64,000 nt of DNA from positions 65,791,254 through 65,855,253 of the forward strand of contig NC_080168.1 of assembly GCF_950295315.1 (NCBI RefSeq). Direction: 5' to 3'. A program made the position numbers and the translations under genes. This stretch comes from Erinaceus europaeus (taxonomy: Eukaryota; Chordata; Mammalia; Eulipotyphla; Erinaceidae). Positions 54,775-64,000 of the stretch are shown here, piece by piece (positions within the stretch are counted from its first letter, which is position 1; each line of letters begins with the position of its first letter). The notes beneath the pieces are model-generated. The model saw only the letters and a list, made by a program, of their open reading frames with translations, did no database searches and was not told the origin of the DNA.

Positions 54775-54930
54775 TGTGGTCTGGGACGTGGCACAGTAGA
54801 TAAAAGCATCAGACTCCCAAGCATGAGGCCCCAAGTTCTAACCCAGGCAGCCCATCTACCAGAGTGATGTCTGGCTCTTTCTTTCCTTCTATCTTTCTCA
54901 TTAATAAGTAAATCAAATCTTTAAAAATAG
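54775..54930 (+). mobile_element. tRNA-derived SINE of a third type (3 of 3)
   Basis: GGTCTGGGACGTGGCACAGTAGATAAAAGCATC head, AAGTTCTAACCCAGGCAGCC box, CAGAGTGATGTCTGGCTC and an ATTAATAAGTAAATC tail. Confidence 0.82.
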
Positions 54931-55738
54931 TAAGAATAATAATGAAATCAAGCTACTATAATCCATTGACAGTTGATTTTAGAGGACTATAAGTGTCATT
55001 TAGAAACTTTGAGCTTATATCCAGTCAAAGAGTAAAATAAAACTATGCTTTTCTGAAAAGGCATGTTTTGAGAGATGAAAAACAGCAACTGAAGCTGCAA
55101 CTGTACCAACAATGACTGCTAGCTCCAACTCGTGGCCGGTCTACAAGTGTGCTCCTTGTTGTGGCTGTTGCGCACATGCTGGAGTCTCTTCACATAAACT
55201 GCCTTTCCTCACCAGCATCAGAAGAAGAGAGAAGCACCCAGACTCCCAGCACTTGGTGCTTATGCTCCAGTGACTGAAAAAGGGCCTTTGCTTCAGTGCT
55301 GCTAGTTTCACATGAAGCTGCTGAGGGATGCGCTCCCTTCCATTCCCAACGCCACCCCCTCTCCTCTCCTCCACTGAGGCAGCGACTCCATCCCAGATCT
55401 ACACACAGCAGCAAACAGCACACTGGGAAGGCAGGGTTCCGGCAGCTAGCACCAGTTCCAGCGAGCATCCTCACAGGCCTAGTGGGTTCAGTCCCAAAAG
55501 CAGCAGTGAGCTAGTCGTGCCACTGGAGTTCTTATCACTCAGTTCTGTGTTCCACCTCCCAGACCAGTCTACTGTTAAACTGGTAATGACAAGGTACATG
55601 ACTATTTACTTCTTTTTAAGTTTTTATTTTTATGATACTGCAGAATTACTTCTCCCCACATGCTATCTAAGCCTGGCCCCTGAAATATATTCCTATAGTG
55701 TGGAAAACTACCCCTGGAAACAATACTGTAATTTAAAA
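54931..55738. other. Unique sequence, no gene seen
   Basis: No recognised repeat. Overlapping opposite frames at 55190-55474 and 55328-55828 have no known features. Confidence 0.45.
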
Positions 55739-56008
55739 GTTAGTTTCAGGTTGGAAACACACACACACATATATATATTTAGAAGTTATAGTTTCAGGTT
55801 GGAAACTAAATCATATATATATGTATAGTAATGTAAAAGTTATAGTTTCAGGTTGGAAACTAAATCATATATATATATATATATACATATATACATATAT
55901 ACATATATACATATATACATATATACATATATACATATATACATATATACATATATACATATATACATATATACATATATACATATATACATATATATAT
56001 ATATATAT
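55739..56008 (+). repeat. Triplicated short block leading into an (ATATATAC)n array
   Basis: GTTTCAGGTTGGAAAC occurs three times (about 55743, 55791 and 55846), each followed by AT/CA-rich sequence. The third leads into about 140 bases of an ATATATAC-type repeat (55868-56008). Confidence 0.95.
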
Positions 56009-56312
56009 CCAGCAAGTCCACTCCTAGGTATCTATCTATCCTAGGAACACAAACACTGACCTGGAAAGACACCTGCACACCTGTGTTCACCGCAGTGTTG
56101 CTTACAATAGCCGAGATACGGGACCAACCCAAGTGCCCAGTGACAAATGCGTGGGCTTGAGAAGATGTAGCAGCCTCATACACAATGGAGTAAGTGCTGC
56201 TCAGCTGTGAGGAAGGAGAGCATCTCAGACCTGGAAACACCACGGACTAAACTGGGGGGGTATCGTGCTGAGTGAAATAACTCTGAAGAACGAAGAAAAC
56301 CAAAGGGCAGCG
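56009..56312 (+). mobile_element. Old L1 ORF2 3' fragment
   Basis: CCAGCAAGTCCACTCCTAGGTATC, CACACCTGTGTTCACCGCAG, ACACAATGGAGTAAGTGCTGCTCAGC and GCTGAGTGAAATAACTC are standard L1 3' landmarks in order, diverged. Confidence 0.82.
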
Positions 56313-56337
56313 CTCAGGTGAGGGGCAGGCATAGCGA

Positions 56338-56512
56338 ACAAAGCAAGGGGGCAGAGAAAGTTGCAGGGAAAAGAGTCCTTAGACTCTGACGCAGAAATGA
56401 GGGGCCCTTGTGGATGTGTTCCCATGAGGTGACCCGCAGGGCTCAAGCCCAGGTTCTTGTGCATGAAAATGTGAGTGCTCTACCAGGTACACCAGATACC
56501 GGGCTCCTGAGG
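56338..56512 (-). mobile_element. Old tRNA-derived SINE remnant, antisense
   Basis: GTGACCCGCAGGGCTCAAGCCCAGGTTCTTGTGCATG (reversed B box and onward) and CTCTACCAGGTACACCAGATACCGGGCTCC head. Confidence 0.65.
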
Positions 56513-58374
56513 GATATTCTGAAGTGAACCTTAGACATCTACCTGAGCCCAGGACATACAAATGTACATTCAACCATATTTCAACATCAGGTCAAGGCCT
56601 CTGAGAAAGAACCTACTGAAAACTAGCTCATCATTCAGACATAAGCCAAACCCAAGATGCATCACCTGGGGCTAACCACAGTGCTGGCACCTCTAAACCA
56701 CACCACAGATAAAATACTGGAGTAGAGAACCCACAATTTATCCCCTTCAATCTCATCAACACCTAATTAACACACTAGCAATTTCATGTTTTTAGCAAGT
56801 CTTTCCAAAGCACTTATTTGGTCTTGCCAGAAACAATAACTCTTTTTACAGTCAGGTCTTACCAGTTTACAAAATGACTTACTAAATTGCACAGTTATGG
56901 TAAAAAGAGCAACTGAACAAACTTGGGACATTAGCACCTCGGCCCAGTCCATGGGGCAGACAGATGTGCACTTCCTTGAATGCGTCCTGGGGAGAACTCA
57001 TGGTGGCTCACAGAGGGACCGGCCAGTGTCCACTAAGCTGCGGACTCTTTAAAGTGGAGATTAGTTTCCAGTAGGGGTGGGCTCCATCTACCAGGACTGA
57101 AACTGGCCCAAGTCTCTGCTCAGTGGCACACACTGCATGACAGCTCCTGCTGCTTTCAGCCAGTCTGAGGGACCCATGGGGGGTAGGAGGAGGCAGCACT
57201 GGCAGTGGTCAGCCAGGGCCTCCAGCTCCAGCACGGTGTCACCTGCACCCCACGGCATCTGTCCAGCAGGAGGACTTCTGCCGCTCTGCTCCAGGGGTGC
57301 CACATGTGCTGGCATGCCCCTGTGGGCTGGAGACCAGCCCCATGAGGAAGTTCATCCTGACAGAAGAGCTGTAGCTCAGCCGCCAGAAAGCCCTTTTCTT
57401 CCATATACATACAGACTCAGCACAAACTAAGGGGCCAGTGACTAAGATCAATTTTCTCCTTGAGGTAGAAACAGGAGCTGTGGCCCCTGAGCTGGGGATT
57501 CAAGTGCGCCAAGCAGATGCAGGGCCTCCCAGCAGCCATAGCACTGAGTTCCCATGCATCCATCACCAAGGGTGTAAGCAGCACCTCTGGAAGGAAAGAA
57601 GCCTGTGCCAACAGGACAAGTCAGACTTGTACTTGAAGAGAAGGGGTGAGGAGACACCCTATCAGTGCTGCCACTGGCCAGAGTGCAGAAAGTCCTGCAG
57701 GGACGAGGCTGGCACCTAGCACCGTACCTGAGGGAGCTGGGAGAGCTGAGGAGGTCACCCTCCCTGCCACCCTGAGTCTAGACTTGGGGCCAGACCCTCC
57801 ACCACACACAACAGAGAGAGACTGCTTTGGCACTGCAATCTGGAGTCCATCTGGGGTGGAGTGTGAATGGCAGTCTGTCTCCAGGGGGGCAGCCTCCCCA
57901 CAATCCACCTTCCTGCAGACTGCCCTGAAGACCACCTCACGCTACACTTCCAAGTCTGTGGAGCAAATGTAGCCAATGCATGTAGATCTCCTGTGTTACC
58001 CGTTTCTCTAGGTCTTGCCTCCACACCTACACTGCTACTATGACTTGAGCCCAGTCACTGTCAGAGACTGCACAGGTCTGGGGAGTAGACTAAGTACACA
58101 CACCATCGGAGAGTGGACACCCAAGCACGCCTTGTGACGCTCGAGTCACAAAGCCCTGCACTACAGTTGCAATGAACCTTACGTCACTGCTCCTTCTTGA
58201 GATTTCCTTATCCAGCTACTCCCCATCAGACCTCATCTTGTTTACTTCATTCAGTAACATGCTCCCTCAAGACATAAGTTCTCCCAGCTCTGGACCATAA
58301 CTCTGTGTAGAAACTGTAAGGCCACTGCAAGAAAACAGCTGCTCAAGATTCAGAATTGTTGAAGAAATAGAGCA
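56513..58374. other. Unique sequence, no gene seen
   Basis: 56513-57000 is AT-richer, 57000-58000 GC-richer, with many overlapping frames on both strands (57088-58024) and no known protein. No convincing splice-bounded exon. Confidence 0.45.
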
Positions 58375-58375
58375 G

Positions 58376-58570
58376 GTGGAGCCACGTGGTGGTGCACCTG
58401 GATGAGAACACACATTACAACTCACAAGGACCCGGGTTTGATCCCTCAGCCCCCACCTGCAGGGGGTGCACTTTATGAGTGGTGAAGCAGGTCTGCAGGT
58501 GTCTCCTGTTCTTTCTCCCTCTCTACCCCCTCCCCCTCTCAAATTCTCTGTCCTATGCAATAAATAATTT
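58376..58570 (+). mobile_element. Older ERI-type SINE
   Basis: GGAGCCACGTGGTGGTGCACCTGGATGAG head, GGGTTTGATCCC B box, CAGGTCTGCAGGTGTC, shortened CT body and AATAAATAATTTT tail. Confidence 0.9.
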
Positions 58571-58850
58571 TTATGGCTGCAGTTGTGTTGGCAAGACCAA
58601 ATGAAGTACTTTTCAAATGGAGCGGGTGTATGACGTGAACGATGTCTTCACTCTCACTCTAACATGCAAAGAAGCCATTTGAGGGGGGAAGGGTGGCCCG
58701 GGGGTCACACCCATCCTTATTGGACCAATTGACATTCCCACCAGCAGTGCAGGAGGGTTCCTTTGACCCCACAACCTCTCTAGCATTTGTTGCTGTTACC
58801 TTTTCTGATGTATGATATCCTCAAAGGAGTGAAGTGGTATTTATCATTGT

Positions 58851-59283
58851 TGTTGGGAAATTGTGCAGATGTGGTCACATCCGCGATGTTGTCCCCTCAG
58901 GATATTGTCAATTCCCGTGAGAGTTGAAACTATATTCCCAGAGTGCCTCGCTCCACGATGTTGTCCCCTCTGGATATTGTCAATTCCCACGAGAGTTGAA
59001 ACTATATTCCCGCAGTGCCTTTCCCAACCAATCCTGTCCCAACTTCCACTTCCGGTTTGTATCCTATAAAGCGCCCTGCTGCTGCTGCTGCTGGTCCAGT
59101 CTCTTTTTGCCCCTTTTCACCTGGCGACCAGACACAGAGAAGGGTTGCTGCGCGTAGTGGAGGCGGCCATTTTGCTAGCTCCACCTGACACTCTGACCCA
59201 ACACTGAGGTTCCCACATGAATAAAGATTTGTGTTCCCTCTCTGCTCTGATCTACTCTTTCTCCTACGCAGTGCAGCCCAACA
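58851..59283 (+). repeat. Solo LTR related to the provirus LTR
   Basis: 433 bp with terminal inverted repeats TGTTGGG and CCCAACA and a perfect 6-bp target duplication CATTGT (58845-58850 and 59284-59289). U3 holds a 72-bp tandem duplication (58884-59027). TATAAAG is at 59065-59071 and AATAAA at 59220-59225. The 3' part resembles the LTR at 8137-8474. It inserted in the antisense L1. Confidence 0.97.
58884..59027 (+). repeat. 72-bp tandem duplication in LTR U3
   Basis: CGATGTTGTCCCCTC starts at 58884 and again at 58956, and both units contain GATATTGTCAATTCCC and GAGAGTTGAAACTATATTCCC. A few mismatches separate the units. Confidence 0.95.
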
Positions 59284-59296
59284 CATTGTCTTTATT

Positions 59297-59493
59297 TTAA
59301 TTTTTTTTAATATTTTCATTTATTTTGTTTTAATGAGAAAGAGTTGATACAGAGGGAAAGATACTGAGAGAAAGAGACCAGAACACTGATCAGTTCTGGC
59401 TTATGGTGGTGCTGGTGACTGAACTTGAGATCTCAGAGCCTCAGGCTTTTAAGGCATTTGCATAACCATTATTCTATCTCACCAGACCACTTG
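59297..59493 (-). mobile_element. Second-type tRNA-derived SINE in L1, antisense
   Basis: Contains CAGTTCTGGCTTATGGTGGTGCTGG, GACTGAACTTGAG, CAGAGCCTCAGGC and TTTGCATAACCATTATTCTATCTCACC. The target duplication TTGTCTTTATT is at 59286-59296 and 59494-59504. It abuts the LTR target site, so two elements entered within about 15 bases. Confidence 0.93.
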
Positions 59494-62400
59494 TTGTCTT
59501 TATTTGCATTGCTCTGACAATCAAAGACTTGGGGAATTTTTTAATGTGTTTCTCGGCCATTTGGATTTCTTCTGTGGTGAATATTCTGTCCGTGTCCTCT
59601 CCCCATTTTTGGATGGGGTTGTTTTTTTTCTTGTTGTTGAGTTTAGCAAGCTCTTTATATACTTTGGTTATTAGCCTCTTGTCTGATGTATGGCATGTAA
59701 AGATCTCCAATTCTGTGAGGGGTCTCTTGGTTTGGGTAGTGGTTTCTGTTGCTGTGTGGAAGCTTTTTAATTTGATGTAGTTCCATAGGTTTATACTCGC
59801 CTTAGTCTTCTTCGTAATTGAATTAATTTCATTGAAGATGTCTTTAAAATTTATGTGGAAAAGAGTTCTGCCAATATTTTCCTCTAAGTATCTGATAGTA
59901 TGTGGTCTAACATCCAAGTCTCCTTGATCCACTTGGAATTTACTCTTGTGTTGGGTGAAATATAGTGGGTTCACTTTCATTCTTCTGAATCTTTTAACCC
60001 ATTTTTTCCAACACCATTTGTTGAAGAGACTCTGCCTTCCCCATTTAGTAGTCTGGGCACTTTTGTCAAAGATTAGATGCCCATACATGTGGGGGATTAC
60101 TTTCAGGCTCTCAAATCTATTCCACTGGTCAGTGTGTCTATTCATATTCCAGTACCAAGCAGTTTTGATGACAATGGCCATAAAATACAATTTGAGATCT
60201 GAGAGTGTGATTGTTTTGGCAATTCTAGGTCTTTTCTGGTTCCAGATAAACATTTGCAGCATTTGTTTTATTCTCCTAAAAAATGTGCTTGAGATCTTGA
60301 TGGGGATAGCATTAAATTTGTAGATGACTCTGGGTAATATATTCATTTTGATGATGTTAATTCTTCTAACTCATGAACATAGAATATCTTTCCACTTCTT
60401 TGTGCCTTTTGCAATTTCCTTGAGTGTTGACTCATAATTTTCAGTATACAAGTCTTTCACTTCTTTGGTTAGGTTTACTCCTAGATATTTTATTGTTTGT
60501 GTTGCTATAGTAAAAGGAATTGATTTCTGGATTTCAACTTCTTCTAACTCAGTGTTTGCATAGAGGAATGCCACTGACTTTTGTATGTTAATTTTGAAGC
60601 CTGACACCTTACTGTATTGAGTGATGATTTCCAAAAGCTTCTTGCTGGATTCCTTAGGTTTTCCTATGTATACTATCATGTCATCTGCAAATAGGGAGAG
60701 TTTGACTCTTCTCTTCCAATTGGTATCCCTTTAATTCCTTGCTCCTGCCTGATTGCTATGGCAAGAACTTCCAACTATGTTGAATAATAATGGTGATAGT
60801 GGGCATGTCTAGTACCTGATCTGAGGGGAAATGCTTTCAGTTTTTTACCTTTGAGTATGATGTTGGCTGTAGGTTTGCTATATATAGACTCCACTATCTT
60901 GAGGAATTTTCCATCTATTCCCATTTTTTGTAGTGTTTTGATCATAAAGGGATGTTGTATTTTGTCAAAGGCTTTCTCTGCATCTGTTGATATGACCATG
61001 TGGTCTTTGGTCTTGCTTTTATTGATGTGGTGGATCATGTTGATTAATTTACATATATTAAATCAACCTTGCATCCCTGGGATAAACCCTACTTGGTCAT
61101 GATGAACAATCTTTTTAATATCCTGCTGTATCCGGTTGGCTAGAATTTTGCTCAATATTTTAGCATTTATGTTCATCAGAGATATTGGTCTGTAGTATTT
61201 TTTTTTTTTTTGGTTGTGCCCCTGTCTTCTTTTGGTATCAAAGTGATGTTGGCTTCATAAAAGCTGGAAAGGAGTATTCCAGTGTCTTTAATCTTCTAGA
61301 AGACTTTTAAAAGTAGAGGTATTAGTTCTTCTTTGAAGGTTTTATAGAATTCATTTGTAAAACCATCAGGTCCAGGACTTTTATTCTTTGGAAGGTTTTT
61401 GATAACTGTTTCAATTTCATTAGCTGTGATGGGCCTGTTCATATTATCTAGTTCCTCTTTATTCAATTTTGGAAGTCCATAGGTATCTAGGAAATCGTCC
61501 ATTTCTTCCAGGTTCTCTAGCTTGGTGGCATATAGTTGTTCATAGAAGCCTCGCATGATATGTTGAATTTCTGTGGTGTCTGTTGTGATATCTCCTCTTT
61601 GATTTATGATCTAATTTATTTGGGTCTTCTCCCTTTTTTGTTTTGTGAGTCTAGCTAAAGGTTTGTCGATTTTGTTCACTCTTTCGAAGAACCAACATTT
61701 ACTTTTGTTGATCTTTTGTATGCTTTTCTTATTTTCAAAGTTTTTATTTCCTCCCTAACTCTAGTTACTTCAGTTCTTCTAGATGCTTTAGGGTTCCTTG
61801 TTGGTATGTTTCATATTGGTTTGGTCTCCTTCCCCCCACCTCTGAGAGAATTGGTTTGGCCCTTGCTAGTTTCGTGCCTCTTTTTCTCCCCACCCCCGAT
61901 GCTACGTAGTGCCATAGTTCTTGGCGTGGCCACATAAGAAGAAGGATGCAGGAGAGAGATATGTGTGGTGATTAGTTTCGGTTAGTTTATTAATCAGTGT
62001 TTGTGAATAAAGAAATACAGCTTCCCTGCCCAGCCGTGTGACCTCGAGTCTCTCTCTACCGCCGCGAAGCTAGCCCGGCCTGCTGGAGCCCCAAACTTTA
62101 ACGACAGTTCCTTTGTTCTTTTTCTTCTAGGTCTTTAACATGTGCAATCAGGCTGTTTATTTGTGCTTTTTCTTGTTTCCTAATGTGTGCTTGTATGCCT
62201 ATGAACTTCCCTCTCAGTACTGGCTTAGCTGTGTCCCAAATATTTTGATAGCTTCTGTCTTCATTTTCACTGAACTCTCAAAATATTTTGATTTCTTCCT
62301 TTATTTCCTCTTTGACCCAGTAGTTGCTAAGTAGTATACTGCTGAGCTTCCACATTTTGGGACTATTACTGATCTTTTGTTCATTGGCAACTGTTAGTTT

Positions 62401-63096
62401 AATTCCACTGTGGTCTGAGAAGATGCGTGGGATGATTTCAATGCTCTTGAATTGGCTGATGCTGTCTTTGTGACCTAACATATGGTCTATCCTTGAGAAT
62501 GACCCATGTGGACTTGAGTAAAATGTGTATTCCAGTTTCTTGGGATGAATGACTCTGAAAATGCCCAATAGTTCTAGTTTACCTATCTCCTCAATTAGCT
62601 CCCTCACGTCTTTTTTTTATTTTCTGCCTGCATGACCTGTCAAGTTGAGAGTGTGGTGTTGAAGTCCCCTACTATGACTGTGTTGCTGCTAATATATTGC
62701 TGTAGCTCTTTCTGTAGATGTTTGATGTATTTAGATGGCTTTTCATTGGGTGCATAGATGTTAATAATTGTCAAGTCCTCTTGATTGACTGATCCTCTGA
62801 GCATTAATTAATGTCCCTCCCTATCTTTTTAAATTTTATTTATTTTAAAGTCTATTGTGTCAGATATGAGAATACCTGTTCCTGCCCTTTTTTTGTGGGC
62901 TGTTGGCTTATATGATCGTTTTCCATCCTTTCACTTTGAGTCTGTGTTTATCTTGTTGAGTTAGGTGGGTTTCCTGTAGACAGCATATTGTTGGGTTGTG
63001 TTTTCTGATCCATCTTCCTACTCTGTGTCTTTTAATAGGTGAATTCAGGCCATTGACATTTATTGATATCAAAGACTGAAGATATTTTAACGCCAT
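59474..63096 (-). pseudogene. L1 ORF2p (endonuclease, RT, C-terminus), broken
   Basis: N-terminus at 63096: MALKYLQSLISINVNGLN, with the endonuclease motifs N-V-N-G-L and CCLQETHL. The end of the endonuclease (62607-62278) keeps SRIDHMLGHK and IFSDHSGIKL (the SDH motif). The pre-[15 protein letters not shown] lies in 61556-61296. The RT palm [16 protein letters not shown] lies in 61038-60775, where the following GTRQGCP motif is broken. LFADDMIVY is intact at about 60705-60679. The C-terminal block runs 60346-59474. Frames are separated by shifts and stops, and an LTR splits the gene at 61799-62106. Catalytic residues are mostly present but the protein is not made whole. Confidence 0.94.
61799..62106 (+). 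repeat. Solo LTR in the antisense L1 (308 bp)
   Basis: Starts TGTTGGTATG, ends TAACGACA, with a perfect 6-bp target duplication GTTCCT (61793-61798 and 62107-62112). AATAAA lies at 62006-62011. Its first 10 bases match the 21276 and 48307 LTRs but the U3 differs, so it is another subfamily. Confidence 0.96.
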
Positions 63097-63109
63097 TCTT
63101 GTATATTTT

Positions 63110-64000
63110 TAGTCTTATGATTTATGGTGGTCTGTTTATAGGAGACTTTTCAGAACTTCTTTCAGGGTAGGCTTGGTGATAGTTGATTCTTTCAACTGTT
63201 GCCTGTCTGAGAAGGTTTTTATGCCTCCATCTAGTCTGAATGACAGTCTAGCAGGATATAGTAGTCTTGACTGAAAGCCTTTCTCAGTGAGCACTCGATT
63301 GATATCTTGCCATTCTCTTCTGGCCTGTAGTGTTTGTGTGGAAGTCTGCTGCTAATCTTACGGGTTTTCCTCTGTAGGTGACTCTTTGTTTTTCTCTTGC
63401 ACCCTTCAGATCCTTTCTTTATCCTTATTCCTTTCCATTCTAAATATGATGTTGTCTTGTTGTATATAAGCCAGGGTTAATTCTGTTTGTGACCACTGGG
63501 CTTCTTGAACCTTTATGTCTTTGACGTTGTCTAGACTAGAGAAGTTCTCAACTATGATGTCCTGAAGAATGCTTTCTTCCCCCTTCCTCTCTTTCTTCCT
63601 CTGGTAAGCCTTTAAAGCATATATTATTTCTTTTGAAGTCATCCCATAGGTCTCTGTTGTTGTTTTCAGCATCTCTTAATTTCTTTTTGAGATCTCTTAC
63701 TTCTTTTTTAGTTGTCTCTAATTCATCCTCAATCTTGCTAATTCTGTCTTCAGCCTCATTGATTCTATTCTCTCTCCCCTCTACTGTTTTCTGGAGTTCA
63801 TCTATTTTGTTTCCCTGTTCTGATACTGTTTTAGCTTGTTCTGCTAGTTGTGTTCTTATCTCAGCTATGTCAGCTTTCAGCTCTCTAATAACCTTGAGAT
63901 AATTAGTGTTGTCTTCCAGGGTCTCATCTGTTATTTCTGCATTTCTGATGACAATTCTTTGAAACTATTTACTCACTCCTGTGATGTTGATCTCATTATT
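63110..64000 (-). pseudogene. L1 ORF1p, C-terminal part, broken; start outside window
   Basis: ORF1p is the RNA-binding chaperone of L1. 63672-63406 holds the open piece MLKTTTETYGMTSKEIIYAL..., with EESILQDIIVENFSSLDNVKD, typical of the start of the RNA-recognition fold. Upstream on this strand (63680-64000) the sequence is rich in Glu/Lys/Asn/Leu codons, as expected for the coiled coil. The frame is broken near 63400 before the C-terminal domain. Confidence 0.8.

Larger units (their letters stand above)
58716..64000 (-). mobile_element. Long L1, antisense, with three insertions; continues past window
   Basis: On the minus strand this L1 runs ORF1 (from beyond 64000) to ORF2 (start about 63096) to the ORF2 C-terminus. 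It ends abruptly near 58716 within the segment coding just after the cysteine motif, so the last ORF2 part, the 3' UTR and the poly(A) are missing. It is interrupted by solo LTRs at 58851-59283 and 61799-62106 and by a SINE at 59297-59493. Loss of the 3' end is unusual for L1 and points to a later deletion. Confidence 0.94.

Noticed and set aside
55821..56044. Open frames of repeated Tyr/Ile/His/Thr
   Set aside because: Translation of the AT-rich microsatellite on both strands.
57088..58024. Cluster of overlapping frames on both strands
   Set aside because: Typical of GC-rich non-coding DNA; no frame shows family motifs or splice-bounded structure.

Overview
The window is mammalian nuclear DNA, almost certainly from a hedgehog (Erinaceidae) or close relative. 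The main evidence is dozens of copies of one tRNA-derived SINE with an A-box/B-box head, a CT-rich body and a CAA/TAA-rich tail. This fits what I recall of the hedgehog ERI-type SINEs; the family name was not checked against a library. A run of exactly 200 Ns shows this is a draft assembly.

Layout. 1-3065: two sense L1 fragments. 3066-8474: a class II (betaretrovirus-like) endogenous retrovirus. It has lost its 5' LTR, gag and recognisable env. Its protease-RT-RNase H block lies inverted on the minus strand, next to a plus-strand integrase, with a 176-bp near-identical inverted repeat at both ends of the block. 8490-11020: L1 sequence again, probably the other side of the L1 into which the provirus inserted. 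11021-58715: gene-poor sequence, best read as introns of TMTC1 on the minus strand. One convincing exon was found (43871-44038). The rest is unique intronic DNA filled with SINEs, L1 3' ends, an old antisense L1 (about 40.2-43.0 kb) and two solo LTRs. 58716-64000: a long antisense L1 that runs off the window. It is interrupted by two solo LTRs with perfect 6-bp target duplications and by one SINE.

How the parts relate. The only host protein-coding sequence supported is one 168-nt, phase-symmetric TMTC1 exon, encoding the end of the membrane domain and the approach to the TPR region. All other coding signal is retroelement pol, integrase, ORF1 or ORF2, nearly all broken. The integrase is the exception: it stays open for about 280 codons with its catalytic triad in place.

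I found no new gene system. The observations most worth checking are the fold-back inversion in the provirus, an L1 copy that looks like a retrotransposed spliced transcript, repeated SINE insertion into the same target site (two cases), a perfect 30-bp SINE-derived hairpin, and a 72-bp tandem duplication in an LTR U3. Repeat boundaries given without a target duplication are accurate only to about 10-30 bases.
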